Assembly: GCA_040218145.1 (NCBI GenBank)
Contig: JAVJQK010000033.1
Span: forward strand, 124,001 to 188,000
Direction: 5' to 3'
Length of the DNA: 64,000 bases
Source of the DNA: Sandaracinaceae bacterium
Lineage (GTDB): Bacteria > Myxococcota_A > Polyangia > Polyangiales > Sandaracinaceae
A model generated the notes under the pieces. The model was not told the DNA's origin. It made no database searches and saw nothing but the letters and a program-made list of their open reading frames with translations. Made by a program: the position numbers and the translations under genes. This document shows, in pieces, positions 44,891-52,738 of the stretch. Position 1 is the first letter of the stretch. Each line of letters starts with the position of its first letter.

Positions 44891-45709
44891 CTACATACAG
44901 CGGCCGTAGGTCGTCGTGCCGATGGTGAGCCCGAAGGCGCAGGTGTCGGGGGCGGCGCAGTCTCCGTCGCTGCGGCACCACGCCGTGCACTGCCTCGGCC
45001 CACCCCCCGAGCTGGGCGGGCAGCTGTTGCCGCCGACGCAGTCGGGCTCGGTGCCGCAGACGTCGCCCGTGGCCGCCGTGCCCTCGGGCCGGCAGTTCGT
45101 GAAGTAGTCGCCGCTGCCGCGCGCCGTCTCGAGGATGGTGCAGCCGGCGCCCGACGGGCAGCCGGTGTTCGCGACGGGATCGCAGGCCGTGGTGCACGCG
45201 CGCGCGACGCCGAAGTCGATGAGGCAGCGGGAGCCCTCGCCGCCGACGCAGTCCAGGTCGTCCTCGCAGAAGCGCAAGCAGACGTCGAAGTCGGGGCCCT
45301 CGCCGCAGACGAAGCCGGCCGCGCACGCGTCGACCGAGCAGTCGCCGCCCTCCCCGCCCGCGCCGCTCGGAAGGCAGACCCGCTCCGAGCTGTCGTTCAG
45401 CGTGCAGCCCTCGCCCGCCGCGCACCCGCACTGCGGAGAGACGAGCCGGCACGGCGTGTCCTCGCAGACGCCGGAGTCGGGCGGGCCCGCGTCGGGGAGG
45501 CCGGTATCGGGGGTGGTGGCGTCCATCGGCGTCCCCGAGTCCTCCATGCCCGCGTCCATGGGATCGGTGATCCCCGAGTCGGCGAGACCCGAATCGATCC
45601 GGCCGCCGTCGGTGTCGGTCACGCCCCCGTCGGTCCGCGTGTCGGAGTCGCACGCCACCCACGTCAGCGCGCACATCAAGCAGAGGCCCCGGGCCCACGT
45701 CTTCGTCAT
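44891..45709 (-). CDS. Cys-rich lipoprotein with Asp/Gly linker
   Basis: 272 residues. A signal peptide with lipobox (Trp-Val-Ala-Cys) is followed by an Asp/Gly/Ser/Thr-rich linker (about 20-80) and then about 20 cysteines in EGF-like or follistatin-like spacing (for example Cys-Ser-Val-Asp-Ala-Cys and Cys-Gly-Thr-Glu-Pro-Asp-Cys). It should be a surface lipoprotein. It is convergent with the nuclease-like gene, with no bases between the stops. Function unknown. Confidence 0.82.
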   Translation of the reverse strand: MTKTWARGLCLMCALTWVACDSDTRTDGGVTDTDGGRIDSGLADSGITDPMDAGMEDSGTPMDATTPDTGLPDAGPPDSGVCEDTPCRLVSPQCGCAAGEGCTLNDSSERVCLPSGAGGEGGDCSVDACAAGFVCGEGPDFDVCLRFCEDDLDCVGGEGSRCLIDFGVARACTTACDPVANTGCPSGAGCTILETARGSGDYFTNCRPEGTAATGDVCGTEPDCVGGNSCPPSSGGGPRQCTAWCRSDGDCAAPDTCAFGLTIGTTTYGRCM

Positions 45710-45719
45710 GGACGCCTGA

Positions 45720-46661
45720 TTACCATCCCGGGGCGACGCCCATCCAGCGCTCCGCGAGCGACTCGAGGTCTCGCGCGTCCCCAGGCGGTCGGCGCGCGAG
45801 GAGCCACTTCAACGGCGCGAAGCGGTGCAGCAGCAAGTAACGCAGCAGGCTGCGCGCCAGCGCCACGCCTCTCGGACCGTCCCACTCGTAGCCGTCGAGG
45901 AAGGCGCCGAGCGCGTCGCCGTCGCCGCGCGTGATGAAGAACGCGACCGCCGCGAAGTCGTACTCGGGATCGCCAACCATCGCGTCGACGAAGTCGATGA
46001 GCCCCCTCAGCGAGCCGTCGGGCGCCGCGAGCGCGTGCCCCGGGCCGAGCTCGGTGTGGAGCAGCGCGGGGCGGCGCGCGCCACGCGGGACCGAGCGCAC
46101 GAACGCATCCACCCGGTCGAGCCACTCGCGGGGGGCGCCGCGCGCCTCCTCGATCGCGACCACGTCGCGGACCTGCGAGTCGAGGAAGGCGTCGAAGTCG
46201 GGCACCGCGAAGGGCACGGCCGGCGGCGGGGTGTCGTGCAGCGCGCGGACCGCCCGACCGAGCCCGCGCAGCGCCGCGTGCCGCGCTCCGGGAGCGAGGC
46301 CCTCGACCACCTGCTCGAGCGGCCGCCCCTCGACCCGCGTCTGCACGAGATGGAACCAGCCGTCGCGCTCCCCGTCTCCGAGCACCGCCGGGCCTGCGCT
46401 CCCCACGCACCCGAGGAGCCCGCGCTCCACCTCGAAGTCCGCGCTGCGATCGAGCGCCCCGTCCGCGCGCCAGAGCCGGTCGGGCGCGTAGAGCTTCACC
46501 ACGCAGTCCGGGTAGGCGAACACGGGCAGCGTCCCGTCCGCGACCGGACGAGGCGCGCCGCGCAAGCCGTGCCGCGAGGCGATGTGATCGAGCATCGGGG
46601 CCCAGACCGCCAGCTCTCCGCGCGCCGCGTCGAGCGCGTCCGGGTCGGACGGGAGGCTCAT
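45720..46661 (-). CDS. Aminoglycoside-phosphotransferase-fold kinase-like protein
   Basis: 313 residues. N-lobe with Val-Val-Lys-Leu-Tyr near residue 54. The catalytic-loop position reads His-Thr-Glu-Leu-Gly-Pro-Gly-His, where most APH/choline-kinase proteins have His-Gly-Asp. The metal motif Leu-Ile-Asp-Phe-Val-Asp and Asp-Pro-Glu-Tyr-Asp-Phe follow. The Asp to Glu change may weaken activity. ATG start overlaps the AlkB-like stop by four bases, so it is the third gene of an operon. Substrate unknown. Confidence 0.75.
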   Translation of the reverse strand: MSLPSDPDALDAARGELAVWAPMLDHIASRHGLRGAPRPVADGTLPVFAYPDCVVKLYAPDRLWRADGALDRSADFEVERGLLGCVGSAGPAVLGDGERDGWFHLVQTRVEGRPLEQVVEGLAPGARHAALRGLGRAVRALHDTPPPAVPFAVPDFDAFLDSQVRDVVAIEEARGAPREWLDRVDAFVRSVPRGARRPALLHTELGPGHALAAPDGSLRGLIDFVDAMVGDPEYDFAAVAFFITRGDGDALGAFLDGYEWDGPRGVALARSLLRYLLLHRFAPLKWLLARRPPGDARDLESLAERWMGVAPGW

Positions 46662-47185
46662 CGAAACGCGCGCCAGGTCAGACTGATGCGCGGCCCCGCG
46701 TGGCGCTGCCGCTTGATGGCGTGCACCCACTCCTCCTGCACGTCGTGCAGCATGTAGAGGAGCGAGCCCGGCGCGAGCTCCTTCGCCCAGCGGGTGTTCT
46801 CGTCGTCCTTGCGGCGGAAGGTGATCTTGCGGGCCGCGCCGAGCGAGACGATCCCGACGCCGGACTCCGGACGCAGATCGGTCGTGTCGTCGGCGTGGAA
46901 GCCCATCTTGCTGCGCCCGTCGAGGTAGTAGTTGAGCAGGCAGTTGTTGAAGCGGACCCCGAGCTTCGCCTCGAGCCGGTCCACGACCGGCGCCAGCGCC
47001 TCGTGCATCGGCGCCTCCGGGTAGACCATCTGCCGGTAGTTGTAGGGCCGACCGAACGAGGCCGTGAGCCGGGCCGACATGCTCCGGTCCCAGTCGATGG
47101 TGTCCCGCAGCGTCTCGAAGAGCGCGGCGTGCTCCGGCAGGAAGCCCTCGAAGACCTCGACGCGCGGTTCCATGTGCGCGCTCAC
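46658..47185 (-). CDS. AlkB-like 2-oxoglutarate/Fe(II) dioxygenase
   Basis: About 175 residues. The His-x-Asp pair in Gly-Phe-His-Ala-Asp-Asp, a distal His in Val-His-Ala-Ile-Lys-Arg and Arg in Ile-Ser-Leu-Thr-Trp-Arg are the iron and cosubstrate ligands of AlkB. Asn-Tyr-Tyr matches the substrate lid. It probably repairs alkylated nucleic acid. GTG at 47185 gives a four-base overlap with the upstream stop; ATG at 47173 is an alternative. Confidence 0.85.
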   Translation of the reverse strand: MSAHMEPRVEVFEGFLPEHAALFETLRDTIDWDRSMSARLTASFGRPYNYRQMVYPEAPMHEALAPVVDRLEAKLGVRFNNCLLNYYLDGRSKMGFHADDTTDLRPESGVGIVSLGAARKITFRRKDDENTRWAKELAPGSLLYMLHDVQEEWVHAIKRQRHAGPRISLTWRAFR

Positions 47186-47973
47186 CAGCGGTTGCGGAGC
47201 TCGCGGAGCTTCAGGAAGACCGTCTTGGCGTCCGGGTGCTCGGGCAGGTCGTCGAACGCCTCGCGCAGCTTCGCGATCACCGTCGGGCTCTGGAGCCGAA
47301 AGAAGGTGTTGATCTCCTTCTCGAGGCCCATGGTCGAGACGAGCGCCTCGTGCGGGTCCTGGCCCTCCACGTCGCCGAGGAGCGCCTTCGCGCGGTCGTT
47401 GTCGGGCTCGCGGTCGAGCGTGAAGCCGAGGTTGTTCGCGATGTAGTCGTGCCCCGGGTAGATGCGCGTCTCGTCGGGGAGCTTCGCGAGCTGCTCCGCG
47501 AACGTGCCGTAGAGCGCCTCGGGGTGGCCGCCGTTGTGGCAGTTGCCCGCGCCCGCGTTGAAGAGCGTGTCCCCGCAGAAGAGCGCCGGCGTGTCGGTCT
47601 TCGACAGCAGGCAGACGTGGCTCATCGTGTGGCCGGGGGTGTCGAGCGCCTCGAGCGCCACCCTCTTGCCCACCTTCACCACGTCCCCCGCGCCGAGCCC
47701 GACGTCCATCTCCCGGATGCGGTCCTTGGCGTTGGCGTGGGCGAGCACCTTCGCCCCCGTGGCCTTCACCATCGCCGCGTTGCCGCCCGTGTGATCCGGG
47801 TGCTCGTGCGTGTTGAGGATCTGGGTGATGGTCCAGCCGCGATCTTCGGCGCGCGCGAGGCACCTGACGTGATCGAGCGGATCGACGGCCAGCGCCTCCC
47901 CCGTCTCCGGGCACGCGATCAGGTAGTTGAAGTTCCGCCAGGGGTTCTCGGTCCAGATCTGCTCGACGATCAT
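47182..47973 (-). CDS. gloB: Hydroxyacylglutathione hydrolase (glyoxalase II)-like
   Basis: 263 residues. The metallo-beta-lactamase motif Thr-His-Glu-His-Pro-Asp-His lies at 55-61. His in Pro-Gly-His-Thr, Asp in Gly-Asp-Thr-Leu-Phe and His in Pro-Gly-His-Asp-Tyr follow. The C-terminal helical domain (Glu-Ile-Asn-Thr-Phe-Phe-Arg) matches GloB. It hydrolyses S-lactoylglutathione in methylglyoxal detoxification. Coupled to the AlkB-like and APH-like genes, it suggests an electrophile-damage response operon (inference). Confidence 0.9.
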   Translation of the reverse strand: MIVEQIWTENPWRNFNYLIACPETGEALAVDPLDHVRCLARAEDRGWTITQILNTHEHPDHTGGNAAMVKATGAKVLAHANAKDRIREMDVGLGAGDVVKVGKRVALEALDTPGHTMSHVCLLSKTDTPALFCGDTLFNAGAGNCHNGGHPEALYGTFAEQLAKLPDETRIYPGHDYIANNLGFTLDREPDNDRAKALLGDVEGQDPHEALVSTMGLEKEINTFFRLQSPTVIAKLREAFDDLPEHPDAKTVFLKLRELRNRW

Positions 47974-48011
47974 GGCTCGACCGTAGCGCGGTCGGCGCCT
48001 ACCGTCTCGCC

Positions 48012-48506
48012 GTGAGCGACGACGTCCAGCTGATCGACGCCGCGCTGCTCGACCGCGTCCTCGCGCGGGCCGAGGCGAGCCCGCGGCGACGCACGAACCA
48101 CAACTTCCACGCCGGGCCCGAAGACAACCCGCACCGCTTCCTCAACGTGATGATGCGCGACACCTACGTGCCGCCGCACCGCCACGTCACGCCGCCGAAG
48201 CCGGAGGCGTTCCTCGTCCTGCGCGGCGTCGCGACGGTGATCGTCTGGACCGAAGAGGGCCGGGTCCGGGAGCGGCACCGGCTCGGCGACGGTGGACCGC
48301 TCGGCATCGATCTCGCGGCCGGCCTCTGGCACTCGGTGCTGATCGAGAGCGACCACGCGGTGATCTACGAGGTCAAGCCGGGCCCCTGGGATCCGTCGAC
48401 GGACAAGGACTTCGCCTCCTGGGCGCCGCGCGAGGGCGATCCCGAGGCGGTGACGTTCATGGAGCGCCTCCGTCGGGGAGATGCCGACTTTTCCGATGCG
48501 GAGTAA
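48012..48506 (+). CDS. WbuC-family cupin metalloprotein
   Basis: 164 residues. Thr-Asn-His-Asn-Phe-His near residue 28, then Pro-His-Arg-Phe-Leu-Asn, Pro-Pro-His-Arg-His-Val-Thr-Pro-Pro-Lys and Trp-His-Ser-Val are the typical WbuC-type blocks, giving a His cluster for metal binding. WbuC genes are often found with O-antigen genes, but none is here. GTG start at 48012; divergent from gloB with 38 bases between the starts. Confidence 0.88.
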   Translation: MSDDVQLIDAALLDRVLARAEASPRRRTNHNFHAGPEDNPHRFLNVMMRDTYVPPHRHVTPPKPEAFLVLRGVATVIVWTEEGRVRERHRLGDGGPLGIDLAAGLWHSVLIESDHAVIYEVKPGPWDPSTDKDFASWAPREGDPEAVTFMERLRRGDADFSDAE

Positions 48507-48555
48507 GCTGATTCTCTTTCTGACCGGTCGCCTCTGACCCCACGTCTGGATCGTC

Positions 48556-49929
48556 ATGTCCCCCGAAGCCTGGAGCCCGGAGTCCTGGAAGCGGCGCGAA
48601 GCCGCGCAGGCCACCCACTACGCAGATCCGCGCAGCCTCGACGCCGTCATCGAGAAGCTTCGCTCCCTCCCCCCGCTGGTGACGTCATGGGAGATCGAGC
48701 GCCTCAAGGAGCAGCTCGCGGAGGCCCAGGAGGGCAAGCGCTTCGTGCTCCAGGGCGGCGACTGCGCCGAGACCCTCGCGGACTGCCGTCCGGACGTCAT
48801 CAGCAACAAGCTGAAGATCCTCCTGCAGATGTCGCTCGTGCTCGTGCACGGCACGATGAAGCCGGTCGTGCGCGTGGGTCGCTTCGCGGGGCAGTACGCC
48901 AAGCCTCGCAGCCGGCGCATGGAGACCCGGACGAGCGGGCTCGGCGAGGAGATCTCGCTGCCGAGCTACTTCGGCGACCTCATCAACCGCTCGGAGTTCA
49001 CGCCCGAGGCGCGCACGCCCGACCCCAAGCTCCTGCTCGAGGCGTACGAGCACGCCGCGATGACCCTCAACTTCATCCGCTCGCTCAGCGCGGGCGGCTT
49101 CGCGGACCTGCACCACCCGGAGCAGTGGGACCTCTCGTTCTTCGAGCACGCGGATCTCCCGGCGGACATCCGCGCCGAGTACGAGCAGACCAGCCAGCAG
49201 CTCTCGGAGGCGCTTCGCTTCATGGAGGCGCTCGGCGAGATCTCGGTGGACGAGCTGTCGCGGGTGACCTTCTTCACCAGCCACGAGGGCCTCAACCTCC
49301 ACTACGAGTCGGCGCAGACGCGGCGCGTACCGAGGCGTCAGGGCTACTACGACCTGACCGCGCACCTGCCGTGGGTGGGCGAGCGCACCCGTCAGCTCGA
49401 GGGCGCGCACCTCGAGTTCTTCCGCGGCATCCGCAACCCGGTCGGCGTGAAGATCGGCTCGGGCTGCGACCCGGACGAGCTGCTCCGCACCATCGACGTG
49501 CTCAACCCCGCCGACGAGCCGGGCAAGCTCGTGCTCATCGCGCGCATGGGGGCCTCGAAGGTGGGCGACGTGCTGCCCGGCCTCGTGCGCCGCGTGAAGG
49601 CGGAGGGCCGCCGCGTGCTTTGGATCAGCGATCCGATGCACGGCAACACACGCAGCACCGACGGCGGCATCAAGACGCGCTCGTTCGACGACATCATCGC
49701 GGAGCTCGAGACCGGCATCGACGTGCACGCGGCCGAGGGCACGGTGTTCGGCGGCGTGCACTTCGAGCTGACGGGCGACGACGTGACGGAGTGCGTCGGC
49801 GGCGCGGCCGGCGTGACGGAGGCGGATCTGTCGACGAACTACGCCTCGCTCTGCGACCCCCGACTCAACTACCGCCAGTCCCTCGAGATGGCGTTCCGCA
49901 TCGCCCGCCGCCTCCGCGGCGCGAGGTAG
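48556..49929 (+). CDS. aroA_II: 3-deoxy-7-phosphoheptulonate synthase, class II
   Basis: 457 residues, class II (plant-type). Phe-Val-Leu-Gln-Gly-Gly-Asp-Cys-Ala-Glu, Arg-Val-Gly-Arg-Phe-Ala-Gly-Gln-Tyr-Ala-Lys-Pro-Arg, Phe-Thr-Ser-His-Glu-Gly-Leu-Asn-Leu-His-Tyr-Glu and Asp-Pro-Met-His-Gly-Asn-Thr are diagnostic. It makes DAHP at the entry of the shikimate pathway. The stop TAG at 49927-49929 is inside a 16-base repeat. ATG start at 48556. Confidence 0.95.
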   Translation: MSPEAWSPESWKRREAAQATHYADPRSLDAVIEKLRSLPPLVTSWEIERLKEQLAEAQEGKRFVLQGGDCAETLADCRPDVISNKLKILLQMSLVLVHGTMKPVVRVGRFAGQYAKPRSRRMETRTSGLGEEISLPSYFGDLINRSEFTPEARTPDPKLLLEAYEHAAMTLNFIRSLSAGGFADLHHPEQWDLSFFEHADLPADIRAEYEQTSQQLSEALRFMEALGEISVDELSRVTFFTSHEGLNLHYESAQTRRVPRRQGYYDLTAHLPWVGERTRQLEGAHLEFFRGIRNPVGVKIGSGCDPDELLRTIDVLNPADEPGKLVLIARMGASKVGDVLPGLVRRVKAEGRRVLWISDPMHGNTRSTDGGIKTRSFDDIIAELETGIDVHAAEGTVFGGVHFELTGDDVTECVGGAAGVTEADLSTNYASLCDPRLNYRQSLEMAFRIARRLRGAR

Positions 49930-49975
49930 CGACCGAGTATTCTAGCGACAAAGTGTTCTAGCGACAAAGTATTTT
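49927..49975. repeat. 16-base direct repeats between class II DAHP synthase and SUFU genes
   Basis: Two full units AGTATTCTAGCGACAA (49936-49951) and AGTGTTCTAGCGACAA (49952-49967) are flanked by partial units before (TAGCGACCG from 49927) and after (AGTATT to 49973). The stretch is far more AT-rich than its surroundings. It could be an operator for the next gene or a replication-slippage product. Confidence 0.8.
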
Positions 49976-50055
49976 CCCGATTCCGTCAGTTCACCCTCCG
50001 GCGCTCCGTCGGTCCTGCACCCCGCGCGGTGCGGGGCCACTCGAGAGGGGGGAAC

Positions 50056-50817
50056 ATGAGGAACGGGGAAGATGGCGCCGCCTGCCGCGAGGGGCGGCGC
50101 AGGGGGCGGCGCAGGGCCAATCGCAGGGCCAACCGCAAGGGACGCGGCGAGATGGAGGCGCGGCCGCTTCGTCCGCGGAGCGCGAAGGGGCTGGTCGCCT
50201 GCATCACCGAGCAGATGGAGCGGCTGGTGGGGCCGGCGCAGTACGTCCTCCACGACCGGAGGTCCGCCGACATCCACTCGGACATTCACCTGGACATTCA
50301 CGTGGTCCCGGCCAACCCGAAGCGGCCGTACACCACGCTCTACACCACCGGGCTCAGCCAGAAGCGCATGAAGGTGCCCCCCTGCGGGTGCGGTGGAGAC
50401 GGCTACGCGGAGCTGATGATCACCCTGCCCGAGAGCTGGCCCATCGAGCCCGACACGCGCGGCGAGCATCTCACCTGGCCGGTCGCGTGGCTCCGGGATC
50501 TCGCCCTGTATCCCCACCGGGCCGGCACCTGGCTCGGGTGGGGTCACACCCTCCCGAACGGCGATCCGCCCGCGCCGCTGGCCGAGAACACGGCGCTGTC
50601 GGGCGTGCTGCTCCTCCCGCCGCCGAGCTTCGAGCGGCCGCAGCTGACGCACCCGAACGGCGCGCCGATCGACTTGCTCGCGCTCATCCCGCTGCACCGG
50701 GCCGAGCTGGACTTGAAGCTCGAGGAGGGCATCGACGCGCTCGTCTCCCGCCTCGCGCTCTACAACATGACCGAGGTGGTCGACGTCAACCGCCCCGACG
50801 TCACGCGGATGCCGTAG
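50056..50817 (+). CDS. SUFU (suppressor of fused) domain protein
   Basis: 253 residues. The first 35 are basic (Arg-Arg-Arg-Gly-Arg-Arg-Arg), encoded by G-rich near-repeat DNA. From about residue 40 the SUFU domain runs to the end, with Asp-Ile-His-Leu-Asp-Ile-His-Val-Val, Leu-Tyr-Thr-Thr-Gly-Leu-Ser, Tyr-Ala-Glu-Leu-Met-Ile-Thr-Leu-Pro, Trp-Leu-Gly-Trp-Gly-His-Thr and Leu-Ser-Gly-Val-Leu-Leu. Bacterial SUFU proteins often serve as immunity proteins of polymorphic toxins, but no toxin is adjacent. ATG at 50056 follows a G-rich ribosome-binding site; ATG at 50152 is an alternative. The stop abuts the next convergent stop. Confidence 0.85.
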   Translation: MRNGEDGAACREGRRRGRRRANRRANRKGRGEMEARPLRPRSAKGLVACITEQMERLVGPAQYVLHDRRSADIHSDIHLDIHVVPANPKRPYTTLYTTGLSQKRMKVPPCGCGGDGYAELMITLPESWPIEPDTRGEHLTWPVAWLRDLALYPHRAGTWLGWGHTLPNGDPPAPLAENTALSGVLLLPPPSFERPQLTHPNGAPIDLLALIPLHRAELDLKLEEGIDALVSRLALYNMTEVVDVNRPDVTRMP

Positions 50818-51639
50818 CTAGCGCTGACGGATCCAGGCGGCGCAGGCGTCCCAGAGAGGGCGGGCGCGCGGGTCGGTGACGAGTCCCATGTGGGAGAGGT
50901 CGTCGACGACCCGGTGCTCGACGTCCGCGGCGGAGAGCGCGAGGAAGCGCTCGACCGCGGCGGGATGCGCGAGCAGGCGGTCGGCGCGGCTGGAGTACGC
51001 GAGCACGGGCAGCGTGGCGCGGGCGAGCGCGTCCTCGTAGCCGAGCCGGTCGGCTCGCCACATCTCGACGAACTGCCGCACGTACGGCTCGGCCTCCGCG
51101 TCGGTCCCCTGGCCGAGGCCGGGCGCGTCCCAGTAGCCGCGCAGCCGCGTGGCCGCGTGCCAGATCCGCAACGTCGCGCCCTTCGCGCAGCGAGCGAGCA
51201 GGCGGGGCTCGAGCGACGGCGTCCAGAGGTTCGGCGCGAGCGCGACGAGGGCGTCGGGCGGGTCGCTCAGCCCGGCCGCGATCAGCGCGGCGTGGCTCAC
51301 CAGGCTGTGGCCGAGCACGATGACCGGCCTGCCCGCGGCGAGCTCGCGCCCGCGACGCACCATGGCCGGGACGTCGAAGCGGACGATGTCGTCGTAGCGC
51401 CAGCGGCCGCCCTCGTCCGCGCTCGGGCCGCTCGCTCCGTGGCCCCGGACGTCGAACGCGACGACGTCGAGCCCGGCCGCGGCGAGCGCGCTGAGCAGGC
51501 CCCCGCCACGAGGGCGGTCGAGGGTGCGCCGGTCGACCATCATCGCGTGCCCGCAGACGACCACCGGGCCGTCCCCGGGGTGGCGTACGCCGTGGAGCCG
51601 CCAGCCGTCCTCGGCGCGGACGCTGATGGGCTCCGTCAC
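50818..51639 (-). CDS. Alpha/beta-hydrolase
   Basis: 273 residues. An oxyanion block Val-Cys-Gly-His-Ala-Met, the strand-helix Phe-Asp-Val-Arg-Gly-His-Gly-Ala-Ser-Gly, nucleophile Ser in Gly-His-Ser-Leu-Val-Ser-His, an acid residue near Ser-Ser-Arg-Ala-Asp-Arg and His in Leu-Ser-His-Met-Gly complete the fold. The start GTG at 51639 overlaps the upstream stop by four bases, pairing it with the AttH/CrtC-like protein. Lipid or ester substrate likely but unknown. Confidence 0.85.
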   Translation of the reverse strand: MTEPISVRAEDGWRLHGVRHPGDGPVVVCGHAMMVDRRTLDRPRGGGLLSALAAAGLDVVAFDVRGHGASGPSADEGGRWRYDDIVRFDVPAMVRRGRELAAGRPVIVLGHSLVSHAALIAAGLSDPPDALVALAPNLWTPSLEPRLLARCAKGATLRIWHAATRLRGYWDAPGLGQGTDAEAEPYVRQFVEMWRADRLGYEDALARATLPVLAYSSRADRLLAHPAAVERFLALSAADVEHRVVDDLSHMGLVTDPRARPLWDACAAWIRQR

Positions 51640-52649
51640 GCGCGCGGATCCAGGAGCGGCACCCCCTCGGGCGCCGCGTCCGTCAAGATCTCGAACGCCG
51701 CGCGGTGCGCGCTGGTCAGCGTGCGCGTCTGGCCTCCCGTCGTGACCGTGAGCGCGCACTCGGCGATCTTGCTGTTCAGGCAGATCTTCACCCCGCCGGG
51801 CGGGTTCAGGTACGGCAGCGCGATGAAGGCCTCGCGCGGGGCGTGGATCCAGCCGTCGATCGACACGTCGCGGTCCCTCGCCCCGAAGCGCCACTCGAAG
51901 GGCGCGTAGCGACCGCGGGTGCGGCGCAGCGCCTTGCCGATCGTGTCGAAGCGGTGCTCCCGTCCGTCGAGACGCAAGCAGAGCACGGTGCTGCGGGGCG
52001 TGTGGATCGGGCCGAGCTTCACCTGCGCGGTGGCGACCTCCAGGAAGGCCTCGGGATCCTCGTCGAAGCCGGCCACCTGCCCCCACGCGTAGCGGTCGGT
52101 GTGCTGGCTGCCCCAGTTGTGATTCTGGCTCCCGACCCAGTCGTCGATCTCCCAGCGCTCTCCGTCCACGTCGAGCGTCCCACGGAAATGGGCCAGCGGC
52201 GCCCCCACGAGCGCCTTCGCCTTGGGGAAGGAGGCGCCGTAGAGCTTGGGGTCGAGCAGCAGCAGCGGCGGCTCGGCGCTCTCGTAGGCCAGCGTCCACG
52301 CGATCGCGTGATCCCCGCTTCGCGCTCCCCCCTCGAGCCGGCCCTCCTCGAGCTGCGCGTCGGCGATCGTCACCGCGAGCGCGCTGGGGTCGAATGCGCA
52401 GCGCTCGATCGGGTGCTCCTCCTTCACCGCGACCACCCGGTCCCGCTCGCCGTCGAAGGTGATCGCCCAGAGCTCACCGATGGGCCGCGCGCTGCTCGAC
52501 TCCGGAGCTCGGGGCGCGAAGAGGGTGTAACGGATCCAGAACGCGAGCGGGCGCGTAGGGTGATTGGCTCGCTGGAACCACGACTCGTAGTGGCCGCGAG
52601 CGTCGGCTTGGTCCCAGCGTGCTCCATTCCAGCGATCGCGCTCGCGCAT
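51636..52649 (-). CDS. AttH/CrtC-like (lipocalin-type) hydratase-family protein
   Basis: 337 residues. Gly-Ser-Gln-Asn-His-Asn-Trp-Gly-Ser and Tyr-Ala-Trp-Gly-Gln-Val resemble the motif of hydroxyneurosporene synthase (CrtC)/AttH-like double beta-barrel proteins. It is rich in strands and aromatic residues, with Trp-x-Ile-x-Asp-Trp before the motif. No signal peptide was seen from the chosen ATG at 52649; the frame extends to 52721. It is coupled to the hydrolase gene downstream. Activity on a terpenoid or lipid is inference. Confidence 0.7.
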   Translation of the reverse strand: MRERDRWNGARWDQADARGHYESWFQRANHPTRPLAFWIRYTLFAPRAPESSSARPIGELWAITFDGERDRVVAVKEEHPIERCAFDPSALAVTIADAQLEEGRLEGGARSGDHAIAWTLAYESAEPPLLLLDPKLYGASFPKAKALVGAPLAHFRGTLDVDGERWEIDDWVGSQNHNWGSQHTDRYAWGQVAGFDEDPEAFLEVATAQVKLGPIHTPRSTVLCLRLDGREHRFDTIGKALRRTRGRYAPFEWRFGARDRDVSIDGWIHAPREAFIALPYLNPPGGVKICLNSKIAECALTVTTGGQTRTLTSAHRAAFEILTDAAPEGVPLLDPRA

Positions 52650-52738
52650 GAGGGCCGTGTACGGTCCGCGCTGGGGCACGGCAAGGGCTGGCAAAGCTCG
52701 CCTCGGGGCTACCTGCCCCACCTCGACATGGGAGACAC

